Assembly (NCBI RefSeq): GCF_000003815.2 | Contig: NC_049980.1 | Location: forward strand, 28,135,273 to 28,199,272 | Length of the DNA: 64,000 nucleotides | Source of the DNA: Branchiostoma floridae | Taxonomy: Eukaryota; Chordata; Leptocardii; Amphioxiformes; Branchiostomatidae | Direction: 5' to 3' | Part shown: one piece after another, positions 22,457 through 33,752 of the stretch | How positions within the stretch are numbered: the stretch's first letter is position 1 | How the letters are laid out: every line of letters begins with the position of its first letter | Position numbers and translations under genes: made by a program | Notes under the pieces: model-generated | The model's database searches: none | Seen by the model: the letters and a program-made list of their open reading frames with translations, nothing else | What the model was told of the DNA's origin: nothing

Positions 22457-24223
22457 CTGTATGGCTTATAAGCAGGAATTTGCAGAGACGGATGTGAACG
22501 GTGAGGATTTCTTCGTAAGATTGTATACAATTTATAAACTAACATGTTCGCTGTTTGGTTATAATAAAACAGACATTGTAGAGAACAGTTTGACATGTCA
22601 TTTACTTTGTTTTATGGAAAATCACCGCTACAAAATCTAGAATTGTGTAAGATGCGTGCGCCGCATCTGACATGGTGTGGGAGGGGGGCGTATTCGGAAA
22701 TTTCTTACTCTAAGAAATTTCAGGCTATTTTCGTGTAACAAACTTCTTTCAGCAAAATAGTAGCCCTCGGATGCGTTGAAAATAGAATTACCCACATTTA
22801 ATTTATAATTTCGAAAGGGAAGATTCTGACCGAGCTCGACGGAGTGAGTCTGACGCGTGACGTCACGACTCCGTCAAGTAAAAGCATAATTGCGTTACTA
22901 AAAGAAACGAAACGTTCCATTAAACATACCACGGACCTGTTTTAGTTTAAAATATCTACCTTTCACATGATCTTGCCATTAAAAAAAATATTTCCATTAC
23001 TGTATATGCCATGTTAATATTTTATGTTCAGTTGTTTATGGTGACAATACTTTGTTTGTTCTTGCAGAAATTCAGGACACATCTACTGATAAATTTGATT
23101 ACTACAGTGCACTTTCATAAAACCCTGTTGTACTGTAACAGAGCCGTTCTTAACAGCGAAACAATCCGAATAAAGTTAACATCATTCATGCAGTTGTGTT
23201 ATTATACAGTTCAAGTAAAATATACTCTGTGAGAACCACTACCTTACTAAACAGTTATATAACCTAGCACTTGACCAAACTGTGCCAGAGCTGCCAACGT
23301 TGCAGACTTGGCACCCACGCTTGACCAAACTATGCCAAACAATTTTACCTACACAATATAAGTAAGCGAAAGACTAGCTTTTTTCAGAAGCTCTTGTTTT
23401 TACATTTTGCTCTCTTCAGAAGTAAGTGGTAAATTTAAGTACACAGAAAAAAAATTAATAATATGATATTTTAGCTTTCTTTTGACAGTAAAATCGTGAT
23501 TGTATGTACGTCTTGTCTCACATGAGGAAGGCTGTACCTAGAACAATTCAGCTCATGTTTTTACGGGCAATGGGCTGAATGCACTGATTGTGAATGCCCG
23601 ACTAAAAAAAAACATTACGAAAAAAAGACACCGCTAACATCAACAAAACTCGGTCTGATTATATGAAAATATCATCTACATCTCTCTATCAAGTCTTATT
23701 TTCATAGGCAGCACGAATCATTTGTTACAGTCAAATAAATCTTTGGAGCGTTCTCTAGTCTGTCACCTTCACGGCCACACTCCCTTGGGAGTACAATGGT
23801 GGCAATATTTATGTCGCTTTCTTTTGGTTGCTTTTCTACTCACAGACATTTGAAGACCCATATTCATAGTGTTTTATGGAGCTTTATTTATGTGTATCAT
23901 GGCAGCTGTGTGACTGCTTGAAAGAGTTCGTATAGTTAGCGACACGAGCCGCCAATACGCAGAGGCCGATGACCGCAGTGATTCAGCACTGTCAACATTA
24001 CTGTTAGAATTCTGTTTGTTTTTTTTAAACATGAAGTAAATATGTTAAAGTATACTTGGAATGCAAATTAAAGCTGTGTGCATGGACTTGGTTTATTTAC
24101 CTTTGTAATCAGCATAGTCAGTGGCAACAAACACGGTGTACTTATGGATAATAAGATCAGCAAAAAATCCGTTCCGTCTTACGACGGGAACCGTCTTAGG
24201 GCGGCCCCCGTTATGGAGATTCG

Positions 24224-24455
24224 TGGTGGATGGGTGTAAACATCCATCTCCATCCAGGTCGCAAGTTGCTGTAACTCCTCTGGCGTGTTAGATGTATATT
24301 TGGCCAATTTCTTCTATGTATAACGTTATGTACTAGTATACTTTCCAGCGATCTGTGGAGCCTGGTAGAGGCTAGATGGCTGTACAAGCAGGAACCGAGC
24401 AGTGAGAAAACTTCATGACCTGCGAATTCCTCTACCAGCATCTGCTTGGAGATTA
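24224..24455. mobile_element. Composite MITE remnants
   Basis: CTGTGGAGCCTGGTAGAGGC at about 24353 is the terminus of the element family seen complete at 28181-28375, preceded by that family's CTCCTCTGGCGTGTTAGAT and TTGGCCAATTTCT words. About 60 bp later AGCATCTGCTTGGAGATTA is the terminus of the TAATCTCC family. The two ends appear nested or fused. Boundaries are approximate. Confidence 0.5.
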
Positions 24456-24972
24456 CCACAGATATCCCCACGCGTGTCAGGTCTTACCGTTAACACTTGC
24501 GTCGGTCGGTTCAAACCCTGGAGCCCGGGCTGGCACTTCCCCGGTGATTAACACGTGCCAGCCGCTGAGTAATCCCCGGGCTCCACCGTGTTTGTTTGGA
24601 AGGGAAACACGGCTAAATGTGTTATGAAGGGCGCTGAGACGCCCAGACAGGGTGATAATGTATTAAGCCGGGATAACGCGCCCTGCCATCGTGACGTCAC
24701 ACGGCTGTGCTTTCCCGCCGTTGAAGTTTCCATCCTGATAGCAGAACTTGACCAAATAGGGAGAATGCTTACCTTCGCCAAGAACAAATTAAAAATTTGA
24801 ATCCCGATTTTAAGATTTGGCAGGAGAAGGGGAAGGGGAGAACAAAAGAACAAAGACAATATACATGCATTTCAATCCATGTATAGATTGAAATATTTTT
24901 CAAAAATCGTTATAAGTTGTTTGACCCAAACCCCAGACTGTGTTCAAAACCCCCGAATTGCCTCTATGTTGT

Positions 24973-25124
24973 TACCCTGGATATCAGAGTACAACTTTGC
25001 CGGCTAAGGGAGCTTACGCCTTATGTATCTCCCCGGGCCGGCTAAAGTCGGTTTACGGGGCTATGTTGCTAGCGGCCCGGGAAAGAACCGTAGCCGCGAG
25101 CGCTGTTCTCTGGATACCAGGGTA
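24973..25124. mobile_element. 152-bp MITE with 9-bp target duplication
   Basis: The element starts TACCCTGGATATCAGAG and ends with the inverted CTCTGGATACCAGGGTA. It is flanked on both sides by CTATGTTGT (24964-24972 and 25125-25133). The interior has further pairing (GCCGGCTAA..., CCCGGGCCGG, CGGCCCGGG). A 9-bp duplication fits Mutator-like elements, though hAT-type (8 bp) is close. It has no coding capacity. Confidence 0.88.
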
Positions 25125-26940
25125 CTATGTTGTGCTCTTGGGACTTTTGTCGCTTCATTTTGGTGTAAATGAATACCTAGCATATACATTTATAAATACA
25201 TTTGAATATCTAATACAGTCTCGTAATCATGGGTGTGGTCTCACGTACAAACACACACCTTTACATTGAATATAAAGGAAGAAGAATCTCATTGCGTGAC
25301 AATTGCAATAAATGCATTGTATATGGCACATGTGGCAGTTGTATGCTTCGCTATTCAGCTATGGAACTAGTCCACTATTGCGAATATCTATAATATCTAA
25401 AAGCACTTTCTAATCATGCACGCTCTCGTACACATTATGTTGATATCAGTATGCTGCGAATGTGTAATGGTTGTCTCTCTTTTGTAGACAGCTGTACATA
25501 AATTGTCCGTAATAAGGAATGAATTGTGCTTTGTAACTATATCAAAAATAAGTTTCCGTACATTGAATATCTTAATGCAACAGATAAATTTCTATTTTTG
25601 ATGCGCCTAGATAAACCCTGTATATCAAACATGATCTGTTCCTTTACATACACTTGAACAAAGAAGCGAGAAGATGTTGACCATCCTTTTAGCTTAGCAG
25701 TCGTTCAAATAGCTAAATTGTATCTTGCCTGTATATATTCTGTTACGTCATACTATCAGCGACTTGTACCTAGCCCGTCGAGGCATGAATGCACAAAAAA
25801 GGTCTTTCCTTCTATGAACACGTATGATAACATCGTATTGAATATCTCTGTCTTCATATATGGTAATTCGTGTAAGGTGGAACCGGCCAGCATGGCTGCA
25901 GTGACGTCACGTACGAACACCATATTTGGACTATTTCTATATCCTGTATTCTGAGTCCGGTGGTGCCAAACTCTACATTCCTGCGGACTGACGATGACAC
26001 AGCACGCCTGTGGTCTTACCAGAGAGAGCCTCAGAAAGAAACAAAAGTAAATAAACGAATTTCCAGTTATCTTCTTCTTGTTTATATATGCAAACGCAAA
26101 AGTATGTAGTCTCTCTAACAGACTCTTTTTTGGGGTTACAAAAAAATAGTGAACCTAAGCCAACTGGAGGAATGATTCTCTAGAGGAATAAGTCGGTCAT
26201 AGAATTACATATACAGGACATTCCTTCTCCTTTAGCGTATCCAGCCACAGTTCAAGCTAGCAACACAGAATGCTTTAATATGCATATGGTTGGTCAAGTT
26301 ATTATCATTCTGAAAAGGTGTTCGCCTCGATTGGCTGACCATATTGGTAGCTCATGTTGGGTGGTTTTACCGAATGTCAGCGCAATTTCTTCAGCTATCA
26401 TGACACATGAGCCATAAATGTACTCTGTACCAAGGATAGAAATAGCAGCAAAAGTGCCAGAAATTAGTAGAAATTGATAAGGCTCCGTACATAGAATTGT
26501 TTATTTGACGTTGTTAAATATACTTGTCTTTATGCAATGTGCTATTTTCAATAGCCCAATGTACTATGTTTTCTAGCAGCCTAATGAGCCCGTTAGAGGC
26601 TAGAGGCCCTGGTTGACAGTGACAAGTTTGACGTGTTGAGGTTACAGCACAACTCCACGCCGTGTGTGCGACTGCTGCCCTCCATCTGGGGGTGTTTATA
26701 TTTATACAAGAGCAGACTGGATATTGGACGGACAGGGCCAGGGAGACTGGACTACGGGGATGACATCACTCTCAATGATGTTCACCTCTTTCAACAACAA
26801 CAACGAAAAGATTTTCAGAAAATGAGAGCTCAAGCCCCGCAAAAACGTCATCTCAAACCAGATGTATGAATTTAGATTTTACATTTTTAGATGTGCATTC
26901 ATATATCAATCGTACACAAACGCACATACACAAATAGTAT

Positions 26941-26963
26941 ACACACACGCGCGCGCGCACACG

Positions 26964-27011
<48 letters not shown>

Positions 27012-27018
27012 CACGAAC
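26941..27018 (+). repeat. (CA)n / (CG) microsatellite
   Basis: Alternating CACG, GCGC and a long CA run form a simple dinucleotide tract. It yields His/Thr-rich open frames that are not genes. Confidence 0.95.
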
Positions 27019-27721
27019 ATGCACAAGAACATTCAGAGAGAAAGAGAGAGAAGATCTACATAAACATACTTACATATTTACGCACTGATCACGTTTTTCT
27101 ACAAGAACTACAACCTTTGTGATCTCTTTTATAGTCTCCCATTCAAATGTACATCTTGCGCTTCTTAGGCCCATTATTCTCTTTCTTTCACAGGTGCAGG
27201 TTCCAAAATGGACGGCATCCCTAAGACTGCGTTAGTGTGGCCATCAGCGGGGTATGTTAGCACAGACCACAGGCTCAGCACTGACGTGTTCGCGAAACAA
27301 CGTCAGACAAGACCTGTCTGCCGCGGCACCTCGCCGACATTCCTTCTCCTGTGGCGTATCCAGCCACAGTTCAAGCTAGCAGTCGTTCTAACCCGTCTGG
27401 TAATGTGTTAAACTCCTGCGAGGTCGCACGGACCGCCACACTCACACACAGTAGGCATCTCACCGTAACAGCAACATGTCCAACTGTAGGGAGAGGCGGA
27501 AGTTACAATCTAAATGACGTAAGTACGTTTCGATTTGAACGTTTCTTCGATACGATTTATTGCGTGCCTCTACACAATCTCAGATAGAGGGACAGGAGTT
27601 ACTAGTTCTGCGTGCGTGCTGCTGTGTGATGCTGTTAATGTCTGGGCCGAAATGGAGGAGATAATGTAGCACTACGAATCATCGTCCGACTTACTAGTAG
27701 TACTTTTGCTAGAAGGTTATG

Positions 27722-27815
27722 CCTTGTATGTATGTATGTATGTATGTATGTATGTATGTATGTATGTATGTATGTATGTATGTATGCATGCATGTATGTA
27801 TGTATGTATGTATGT
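27722..27815 (+). repeat. (TATG)n microsatellite beside assembly gap
   Basis: About twenty TATG/ATGT units lie just before the gap at 27858. The simple repeat is a likely cause of the assembly break. Confidence 0.97.
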
Positions 27816-27857
27816 TTATATGTTAACTTTGTGGAAAAACAGCATAACTCAATAAAG

Positions 27858-27957
27858 NNNNNNNNNNNNNNNNNNNNNNNNNNNNNNNNNNNNNNNNNNN
27901 NNNNNNNNNNNNNNNNNNNNNNNNNNNNNNNNNNNNNNNNNNNNNNNNNNNNNNNNN
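27858..27957. other. Assembly gap (100 N)
   Basis: One hundred N bases, probably a gap of unknown true size. Confidence 0.99.
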
Positions 27958-28180
27958 ATTGTCTTCATATATAATACGTGCGTAGCTTTGGTCCCCTACC
28001 AGATTGCTAGGTACTGCAGCGGACCTTCTGGGTTTAATATCTCGAGTTCTGGACATGCTATGGTCGTGATTTTGGGTTGTAGGTAGCTAACGGAACAAGT
28101 ACTGTAGGTTTGGTCTCCCCTGTGGCTTTTTAACTGTAGGGGCTCATATGGACCTCAAACGTGCGTTTGAGGTCCGTTTG

Positions 28181-28375
28181 AGCCTCTACCAGGCTCCACA
28201 GGTCGGACTAGTAGAAATTGGACAAATATAGACACGTGACATGCCAGAGGAGTTATCTGTCCGTGTTATCTGTGGTTTGCGACCAGCTAACTCGTCTGGC
28301 ATTTTAAATCTGGCTATATTTCTTTGTCCAATTTCTGTTATTTTTTTCAGTGACCTGTGGAGTCCGGTAGAGGCT
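28181..28375. mobile_element. MITE with AGCCTCTACCAGGCTCCACA ends
   Basis: The left end AGCCTCTACCAGGCTCCACA, then GGTC, pairs with the right end GACCTGTGGAGTCCGGTAGA, then GGCT. Inner words also pair: AAATTGGACAAATATA with TATTTCTTTGTCCAATTT, and GCCAGAGGAGTTATCTG with CTAACTCGTCTGGC. It is therefore a foldback element of 195 bp. Related right halves occur near 24240-24376 and 36770-36890. No clear target duplication was found. Confidence 0.8.
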
Positions 28376-29063
28376 AATAATTCCATACGGAACTCGTGCG
28401 AACTTGAATGTATACGTGCGTGTTAGCCCACTAAAAAGATGGGGTACCATTCGGACCACGTGACGCGCACGGCGGTTGATGTTTTCGCGCCCTCGCAACG
28501 ATGTGTTTCGCGTTGCTGTTGTAACTACATGTGTTATTTCTTTGCGCTCAATGCAAACATCGCGAGTACCTTGTATACCATAGATCCTATCTCTAACTTA
28601 CGTGACTGCGAAGAAACTTGCAGTAGCCTGTTTTTGTCTTCGATTATTTACAGTACACTAGAGCACACTAAAGCGGTGTGCCTAAACAAATCTTAGATAA
28701 AGGTTCAGCTACGGTAGTTTTGAAATTTATCCATTGTGTAGTATATCCATTTATCCAAATTGATCCAAAGTTGGGCAGACCTGGCTATGATTATTTTTCA
28801 CAGTGAAAGCTACCTGCCACCATAAAGTGAAAACCACGCACATCATTACAAATGACACCAGGTGTCATTTTTGTACTAATAGTGTGTTTTGTTGGATTAT
28901 TTCCAATACACGACATACAACGAGTGACACCCCGACTACGTTATGCGAAGTATTTATTCATTTGTGAGTCATTCGAACGTGATGCAAACAACACCATACA
29001 TGCATAGTAAAAGTCTTGCCTGCGTGTTGTATTATGTATGGGAATTGGGAGTATTTTTATTAA

Positions 29064-29207
29064 ACACGAAGTATAGATATCCGTGAGCGGTTGGAAGAAG
29101 ACTCTAACGCGAGTATCCGACAACTATCACAGAGAATGGAGTTCTGTTCCGATCTCGTGAAGGACAGAAATCTCCGCCGTCGTTTCCTACAGTTCATGGT
29201 AGGTAGA
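29064..29207 (+). other. Exon-like open segment of unknown identity
   Basis: An open frame reads SIDIRERLEEDSNASIRQLS, then QRMEFCSDLVKDRN and LRRRFLQFM. It is bounded by a possible acceptor GAAGTATAG at 29076 and a donor-like TTCATG|GTAGGT near 29199. The composition (charged, helical, few rare residues) looks more like real protein than the surrounding shadows. The LEED-N-SIRQLS part loosely resembles the N-terminal helix-turn-helix of some transposases. No family was recognised, the pyrimidine tract is poor, and no partner exon was found. It could be a transposase relic, an orphan exon, or chance. Confidence 0.25.
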
Positions 29208-29364
29208 AACGTTAATGTTGAGGTTCTACTTTTTTGTGTGTTCGTTAAACTTTGTTCCGCATTAACTTGTAATCTGTCTCTGACCGTTACTCAGCTGTTT
29301 TGTACAGTAGGTGCTAGCTGTGTAAGACCACATTAGGTTAGAGGTTTCATCCACTCACACCGAC

Positions 29365-29620
29365 ATGGACACTTTCTCTTTTCCATAAGTGTGGTGGATT
29401 CGTTAACGTGCCGGAGATGTGGCTCCCCTCAAACATGTACCATCCGAGAGAACGTCCCTAACAAAAACTACTTTCACCTGAGTACAGTGACGAAATAAAT
29501 GTAAACTTTAAAGTGACTTTTCCAAGGGCGCAATATTGGGACCCGCTAGGGATTCCAACCCAGAACCTTTGGATTCTAAGTCAGCAACAGATTACTGGAC
29601 CAACTTGTCACCTCGAACAT
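29365..29620 (-). mobile_element. tRNA-derived SINE copy
   Basis: Reading the minus strand, a decayed tRNA-like head (GGTTCTGGGTTGGAATCCCT) is followed by GCGCCCTTGGAAAAGTCACT. Further on come the body words GGGGAGCCACATCTCCGGCA and CCACCACACTTATGG. The order matches the copy at 33130-33415. Confidence 0.65.
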
Positions 29621-30404
29621 TTATGTTAAATCCAACCGTTATTTTACATTGCTGATAGCCAACAACTGCAAAACTGAACTTGCACTTTTGGATTCCTGAT
29701 TCCAGGATATAGAATCAAATCAAATGTCAAAATAGACAGTTTTGATGATAATAAAGAAAGGTTTGATGTCATCTACCTTTGAAAGATACAAAATTTCGTG
29801 CGATGTTGCAAATATCTGATGGAACACGCAGTGTCGGATTACATAATTACATAATATTTATATAAAGTACGTCAGGCATGAAGCATTCAGGTAGCTAGCT
29901 AGATGTTACGAGCGGCCGAGTTAATCAATTCTGTCAAATACGCTAGAATCTAGTGGCATCAAACTGGTATGCCATGTGAAAATGTGGGGTTTGCGAATGA
30001 TCATGATACTTAACTAAATAGATTCAAGCCGAGAACATGACGAAAGAACCACATTCTTTCCTATAAAAAATTCTCAAACTTTACATCCAACACTGGAATT
30101 AATACTATAGGGACTCACTCCTCTAAATTTTCGGACTTAATCCGTCGACCTTGTTTACAGAATGAATACTCGTCTATCTCCAGCAGTGACGTCAGGAACA
30201 CACCACCTTTGCACGAGAAAAAGGCACGAAAAGTTTCTAGGATTCAAGTTGCTTCAGGGAGATAATCAATGTGGTTACGCATGTGTACGAGACAGGCCAT
30301 TCCTGAAAAAATACAAGATGGATTTGAATATTCAACCTAAACACGACTTTTAAAGCACATTGCGATATCAAAGACCTGTTGAAATTTTCCTTGCAAAAGG
30401 ATTG

Positions 30405-30452
30405 CCCCCCTGCCCCCCCCCCCCCCTGCCCCCCCCCCCCCCCACACACACA
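30405..30452 (+). repeat. Poly-C tract
   Basis: Two runs of C interrupted by TG, ending in CACACA. A low-complexity sequence that creates a glycine-rich open frame on the minus strand. Confidence 0.95.
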
Positions 30453-31911
30453 CATACTCATAGGACATAACTCGAGAAGCCTTGGATGGATCCTAATAAT
30501 ATTTGGTAGGTGGGTAGGGGTTAGGAAAACAAAGGCCAAGATCTAAAATGGGCCTCATAACGGCTTTCTAAGGTTCTGCAGTGGAACGTCCTTTTTCATA
30601 TCTTATGTTCTGGACATGCTGTTTTTTTTACAACTGCTAAGAGTATATTTCGAAAACCGGAGCGGGTGCAGGTCACAGAATGTTATGATCATGATCGCAG
30701 CCGTGTTGGTTTGGATGGGTACGGCAGGTGAGGTGACTAGAAACACAACATTTTTCCCTAGGCCTTACGACTGGGTGTGACCTAATAACAAAAGGTACCT
30801 TTGAACGCAAACCGCCCAGTCATGGGTGGTTCCCAAAGGAACGTGCACGCTAACGCCAGCAAAAGTAAAGATCCTCCCTGACTGACAGCAAATTCAGAAC
30901 AGGTAGTCTAGCATCGCGGGTCGTTTCGTTGGTGGAAACATTGACCACCGTCTACAGATTCTCGTCGACGAAGTTGTAACAAGGTAAGCTTGTTTACTTT
31001 TTAGCGGTAAAGAGCGCTGTCCTAACATTCTGTATCTACACAGCCGGTATAAAACGCCCTTCGTCAGAACATACCAGCTTCAGTATCTCTACCTGCATAG
31101 CCGGTGTATAACCGCCAACACACTAGTACTAGCTGCTGGCAACGGCAATGGTCCTGTTACATTCGTCGCTCGATAGCTTTACGACACAGCCTATTGCGGA
31201 CATTTCTCGCAAATGTGATGCACAATTTTCAGCTCTCCAATTTTGGTTCATCATAGCGAAGGTGAAGCCTCACTGAGGTCATGCAGTAAAAGAACTGTCG
31301 CAGTGTCAGTGTCAGTGTCAGTGCTTGGCGACCAAGAGCTGACGAATGTGTAAGATCAAGTGTAAAGACAGACAGTATTTCGAACAACGAACAATACATC
31401 TAACGTTAACAGGCAAATCTCTGAATTTTTTAACTGGATTCGACCTGCAGAAGAAAAGCTGTATGGAAAGTAAAACCAACAAAGAAAAAAGTCTAACGTT
31501 AAGATCAGTACATTGTCCAGCAACTTGTGCTTGTGTTGTACGGTAGTGGTCACGGTGACTACACATTCATGGAGCCAGGAGAGCGCCACCTTTCAAGGGA
31601 ACTTGTTCTGGTTGTTTTTGTAGCTTAACTTCCACTTGTTTCCTCCCTGTAGCTAGCGTAACAAAGACTGGTCAGTTTTAGTCTGTTGCACAATACATGC
31701 CGTCTTTGTCAGCATGGCTACCATATTATAAACGGGATAGAAAACGAGTGTCATTTCATGTCGTGTTAGATTGTGCACCATAGAACAATGAGAGAAATGT
31801 CCTCTTCAATTACATACAAGATAAGTTCGTTCCAATCACGGATAAACCACGCGTTGCAAGCTTTGTCTCCGCGCACATTTGCAGCGAGAAGAATTTGAAC
31901 CTGTACATTCA

Positions 31912-32067
31912 TAATCTCCAAGCAGATTCCTCTGTGACAAGACAGTAACATAAGCTGGGGAAGGAGTTTAGCCGGCAGAGGGGTGGCCAATTTTACCCCT
32001 CTGCCGGCTAAAGTCCTTCCCCAGCTTATGTTACTGTCTTGCCTCGGAGGAATCTGCTTGGAGATTA
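31912..32067. mobile_element. Near-perfect hairpin MITE with 8-bp target duplication
   Basis: Two arms of about 73 bp (31912-31984 and 31995-32067) are inverted copies with only a few mismatches around a 10-base loop. The arms begin TAATCTCCAAGCAGATTCCT and contain TAACATAAGCTGGGGAAGGA and TAGCCGGCAGAGGGG. The element is flanked by TACATTCA on both sides (31904-31911, 32068-32075). An 8-bp duplication is typical of the hAT superfamily, although these termini are not the usual CAGGG. The same terminal motif is found at 21234, 24455 and 39617. Confidence 0.95.
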
Positions 32068-32887
32068 TACATTCATACATAAGATATTGTATTCTGATAT
32101 CACTTAGTCGTCTAGTTTCTTTCTGCATATTCATAGTCTGTAATGTATAGAATGAATGACAGCAGTATCACTGAAACTGCACTTCTGCTCTCTCACCTTG
32201 ACCTGTACTTATATAGCTTATCATGGCTACCAAGTTCCATAATGACCATCGGCTAGCGCGGCAACCCTGTCTGTACGTCTGTGTCCAATGTCTACTCTTG
32301 TGATACTTTACAACAAGATAACGAATTCAAAGACTGTGGAGAAATATATAATAAAAGTAAATCGTGCACAGGTGGTTTTGTGTTAGTAAAGTTATGTGTC
32401 TCCAGTATGCGAGGCTAGATGCCTGAAAACTTTATCTTCACAGCCAAAGCAACAACGAGATAACGTTCCCTGGAATTAAACTTTCGAATACTTTGTTGGT
32501 ATAGACATAATCTTACAGTGCTGGTTCATTGTCCTGTAATTTTTTTCGCATATAACGTGTCATACAATGTGATGATTTGTGATAACCTAGTCTGGGCCAG
32601 AGGTTGTGTAACAAAAGAACAAAGCATTTGCAACAGGCCTCGCCCATCTAAAGTGATGTATAACAAAGGACAGTACTCATCATTTTTTTTTACATTCATT
32701 CATTCTATATATAGAATAAGATTATAGTATGATTACCACCATTATATGATGTCTGTGAATATAATTGCACCTGGGCAGGTGACAAAAAAGCAGTGAAATA
32801 AAGCATGCACAAAGGTAGCTATAAAGTGCATAATTCTGTTTTCATTGAGGTGTCGTCGATGAAGGTTAGACATCCAGATAATTAGAT

Positions 32888-32964
32888 ACGCCAAAAAGCA
32901 GTTACTCAAACAACTGCATATGATTTTTGCACATACAGTTGCTTGAGTAACTGCTTTTTGGCGT
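32888..32964. mobile_element. Short foldback element
   Basis: ACGCCAAAAAGCAGTTACTC, then AAACAACTGCATATG, is inverted on the right as TTGCTTGAGTAACTGC, then TTTTTGGCGT. The arms are about 33 bp and the loop about 10. The core TTACTCAAACAACT is shared with the foldback at 51438-51553. Confidence 0.8.
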
Positions 32965-33129
32965 GTCAAAGAGGTGTCCTTTCACTCCGACAAAAGACAA
33001 TCGGTTATCACTGGGTGTTGGCGCAATGTAGGGTAGCGTGCTTCCACTAGCTCTAGCGTAACGAATTGTGCAACGAAATGAAGAATAAAAATAACAGCAC
33101 GAAATAAAGTAAACTTGAGTTCCTGGACC

Positions 33130-33415
33130 TCATACCTCCACTCACATGTGGAAGGACCCCTACACTTTTCTTTTTTTGATAAGTGCGGTGGGTCCTTTAA
33201 CGTGCTCGAGGTGTGACTCTCCTCAAACACGGGACCTCCAGACAGCATTCTACACGAGGGACGTCCCTCACCGAAGCTAGGTACTCATTGCCACCTGAGT
33301 GAAGTGAGAAAAGTCGTGTTAAGTGCCTATCCCAAGGGCACAACACCGGGACACGTCAGGGGTTTCGAACCCGCTACCTAGGGGGCCTTATCGATTGAGC
33401 CTTAGTGACCTTTGA
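33130..33415 (-). mobile_element. tRNA-derived SINE, best-preserved head
   Basis: On the minus strand the tRNA-like head shows an A-box-like GGCTCAATCGATAAGG and a B-box GCGGGTTTCGAAACCCCT. The body follows with GTGCCCTTGGGATAGGCACT, TTCACTCAGGTGGCAATGAG and GGACGTCCCTC. Next come GGAGGTCCCGTGTTTGAGGA and TAAAGGACCCACCGCACTTA. Pol III-type promoter spacing and the repeated copies in this window define a tRNA-SINE family. Complete + strand members end in a (CAAA)n tail. Confidence 0.8.
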
Positions 33416-33564
33416 GTTTATCCTGACTACTGTGATGAATGACTCCCGACATACCCGAGCGTGTCTGCCCGGGGCTGACAGATCCTCCCCTGTAGCGGTA
33501 TTAGGTGGGAGAGCAGCGGGTAGATAAACCTGTTATTTCAAGGTCATGTCTTGACATGCATGAA

Positions 33565-33582
33565 GGGGGGGGGGGGGGGGGG
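33565..33582 (+). repeat. Poly-G run (18)
   Basis: Eighteen consecutive G immediately before the foldback element at 33589. It has quadruplex-forming potential. Confidence 0.97.
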
Positions 33583-33588
33583 CAATTC

Positions 33589-33752
33589 CAGGGGTGCCTT
33601 AGTATTTACACGAACCCTATGAGATTCGTACGGATATTATGGGATACGCGCGATTTTCATAAGATTCGTGCGTTTTCGCGTAGTGATTCGTGCGCATCAC
33701 ATAATATTCGTGCGAATTTCATAGGGTCCGTGCAAATGCTTAGGCACCCCTG
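33589..33752. mobile_element. hAT-like foldback MITE
   Basis: CAGGGGTGCCTTAGTATTTA, then CACGAACCCTATGA, pairs along almost its whole length with the right half (TTCATAGGGTCCGTGCAAAT, then GCTTAGGCACCCCTG). The termini CAGGGGTGCC are of the CAGGGG type common in hAT elements. The interior is rich in ATTCGTGCG and its complement. The flanks (AATTC left, AATTTC right) do not give a clean 8-bp duplication. Confidence 0.85.

Noticed and set aside
24500-24590. GGTTCAAACC word and GGAGCCCGGG...CCCGGGCTCC hairpin as a possible tRNA gene
   Set aside because: The B-box-like word has no matching A box or cloverleaf arms. The hairpin does not fold as an acceptor stem around it.
26862-27122. His/Thr-rich open frame
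   Set aside because: Produced by the CA microsatellite.
31766-32134. 122-residue minus-strand open frame
   Set aside because: It spans the hairpin MITE at 31912-32067, so the frame is incidental.
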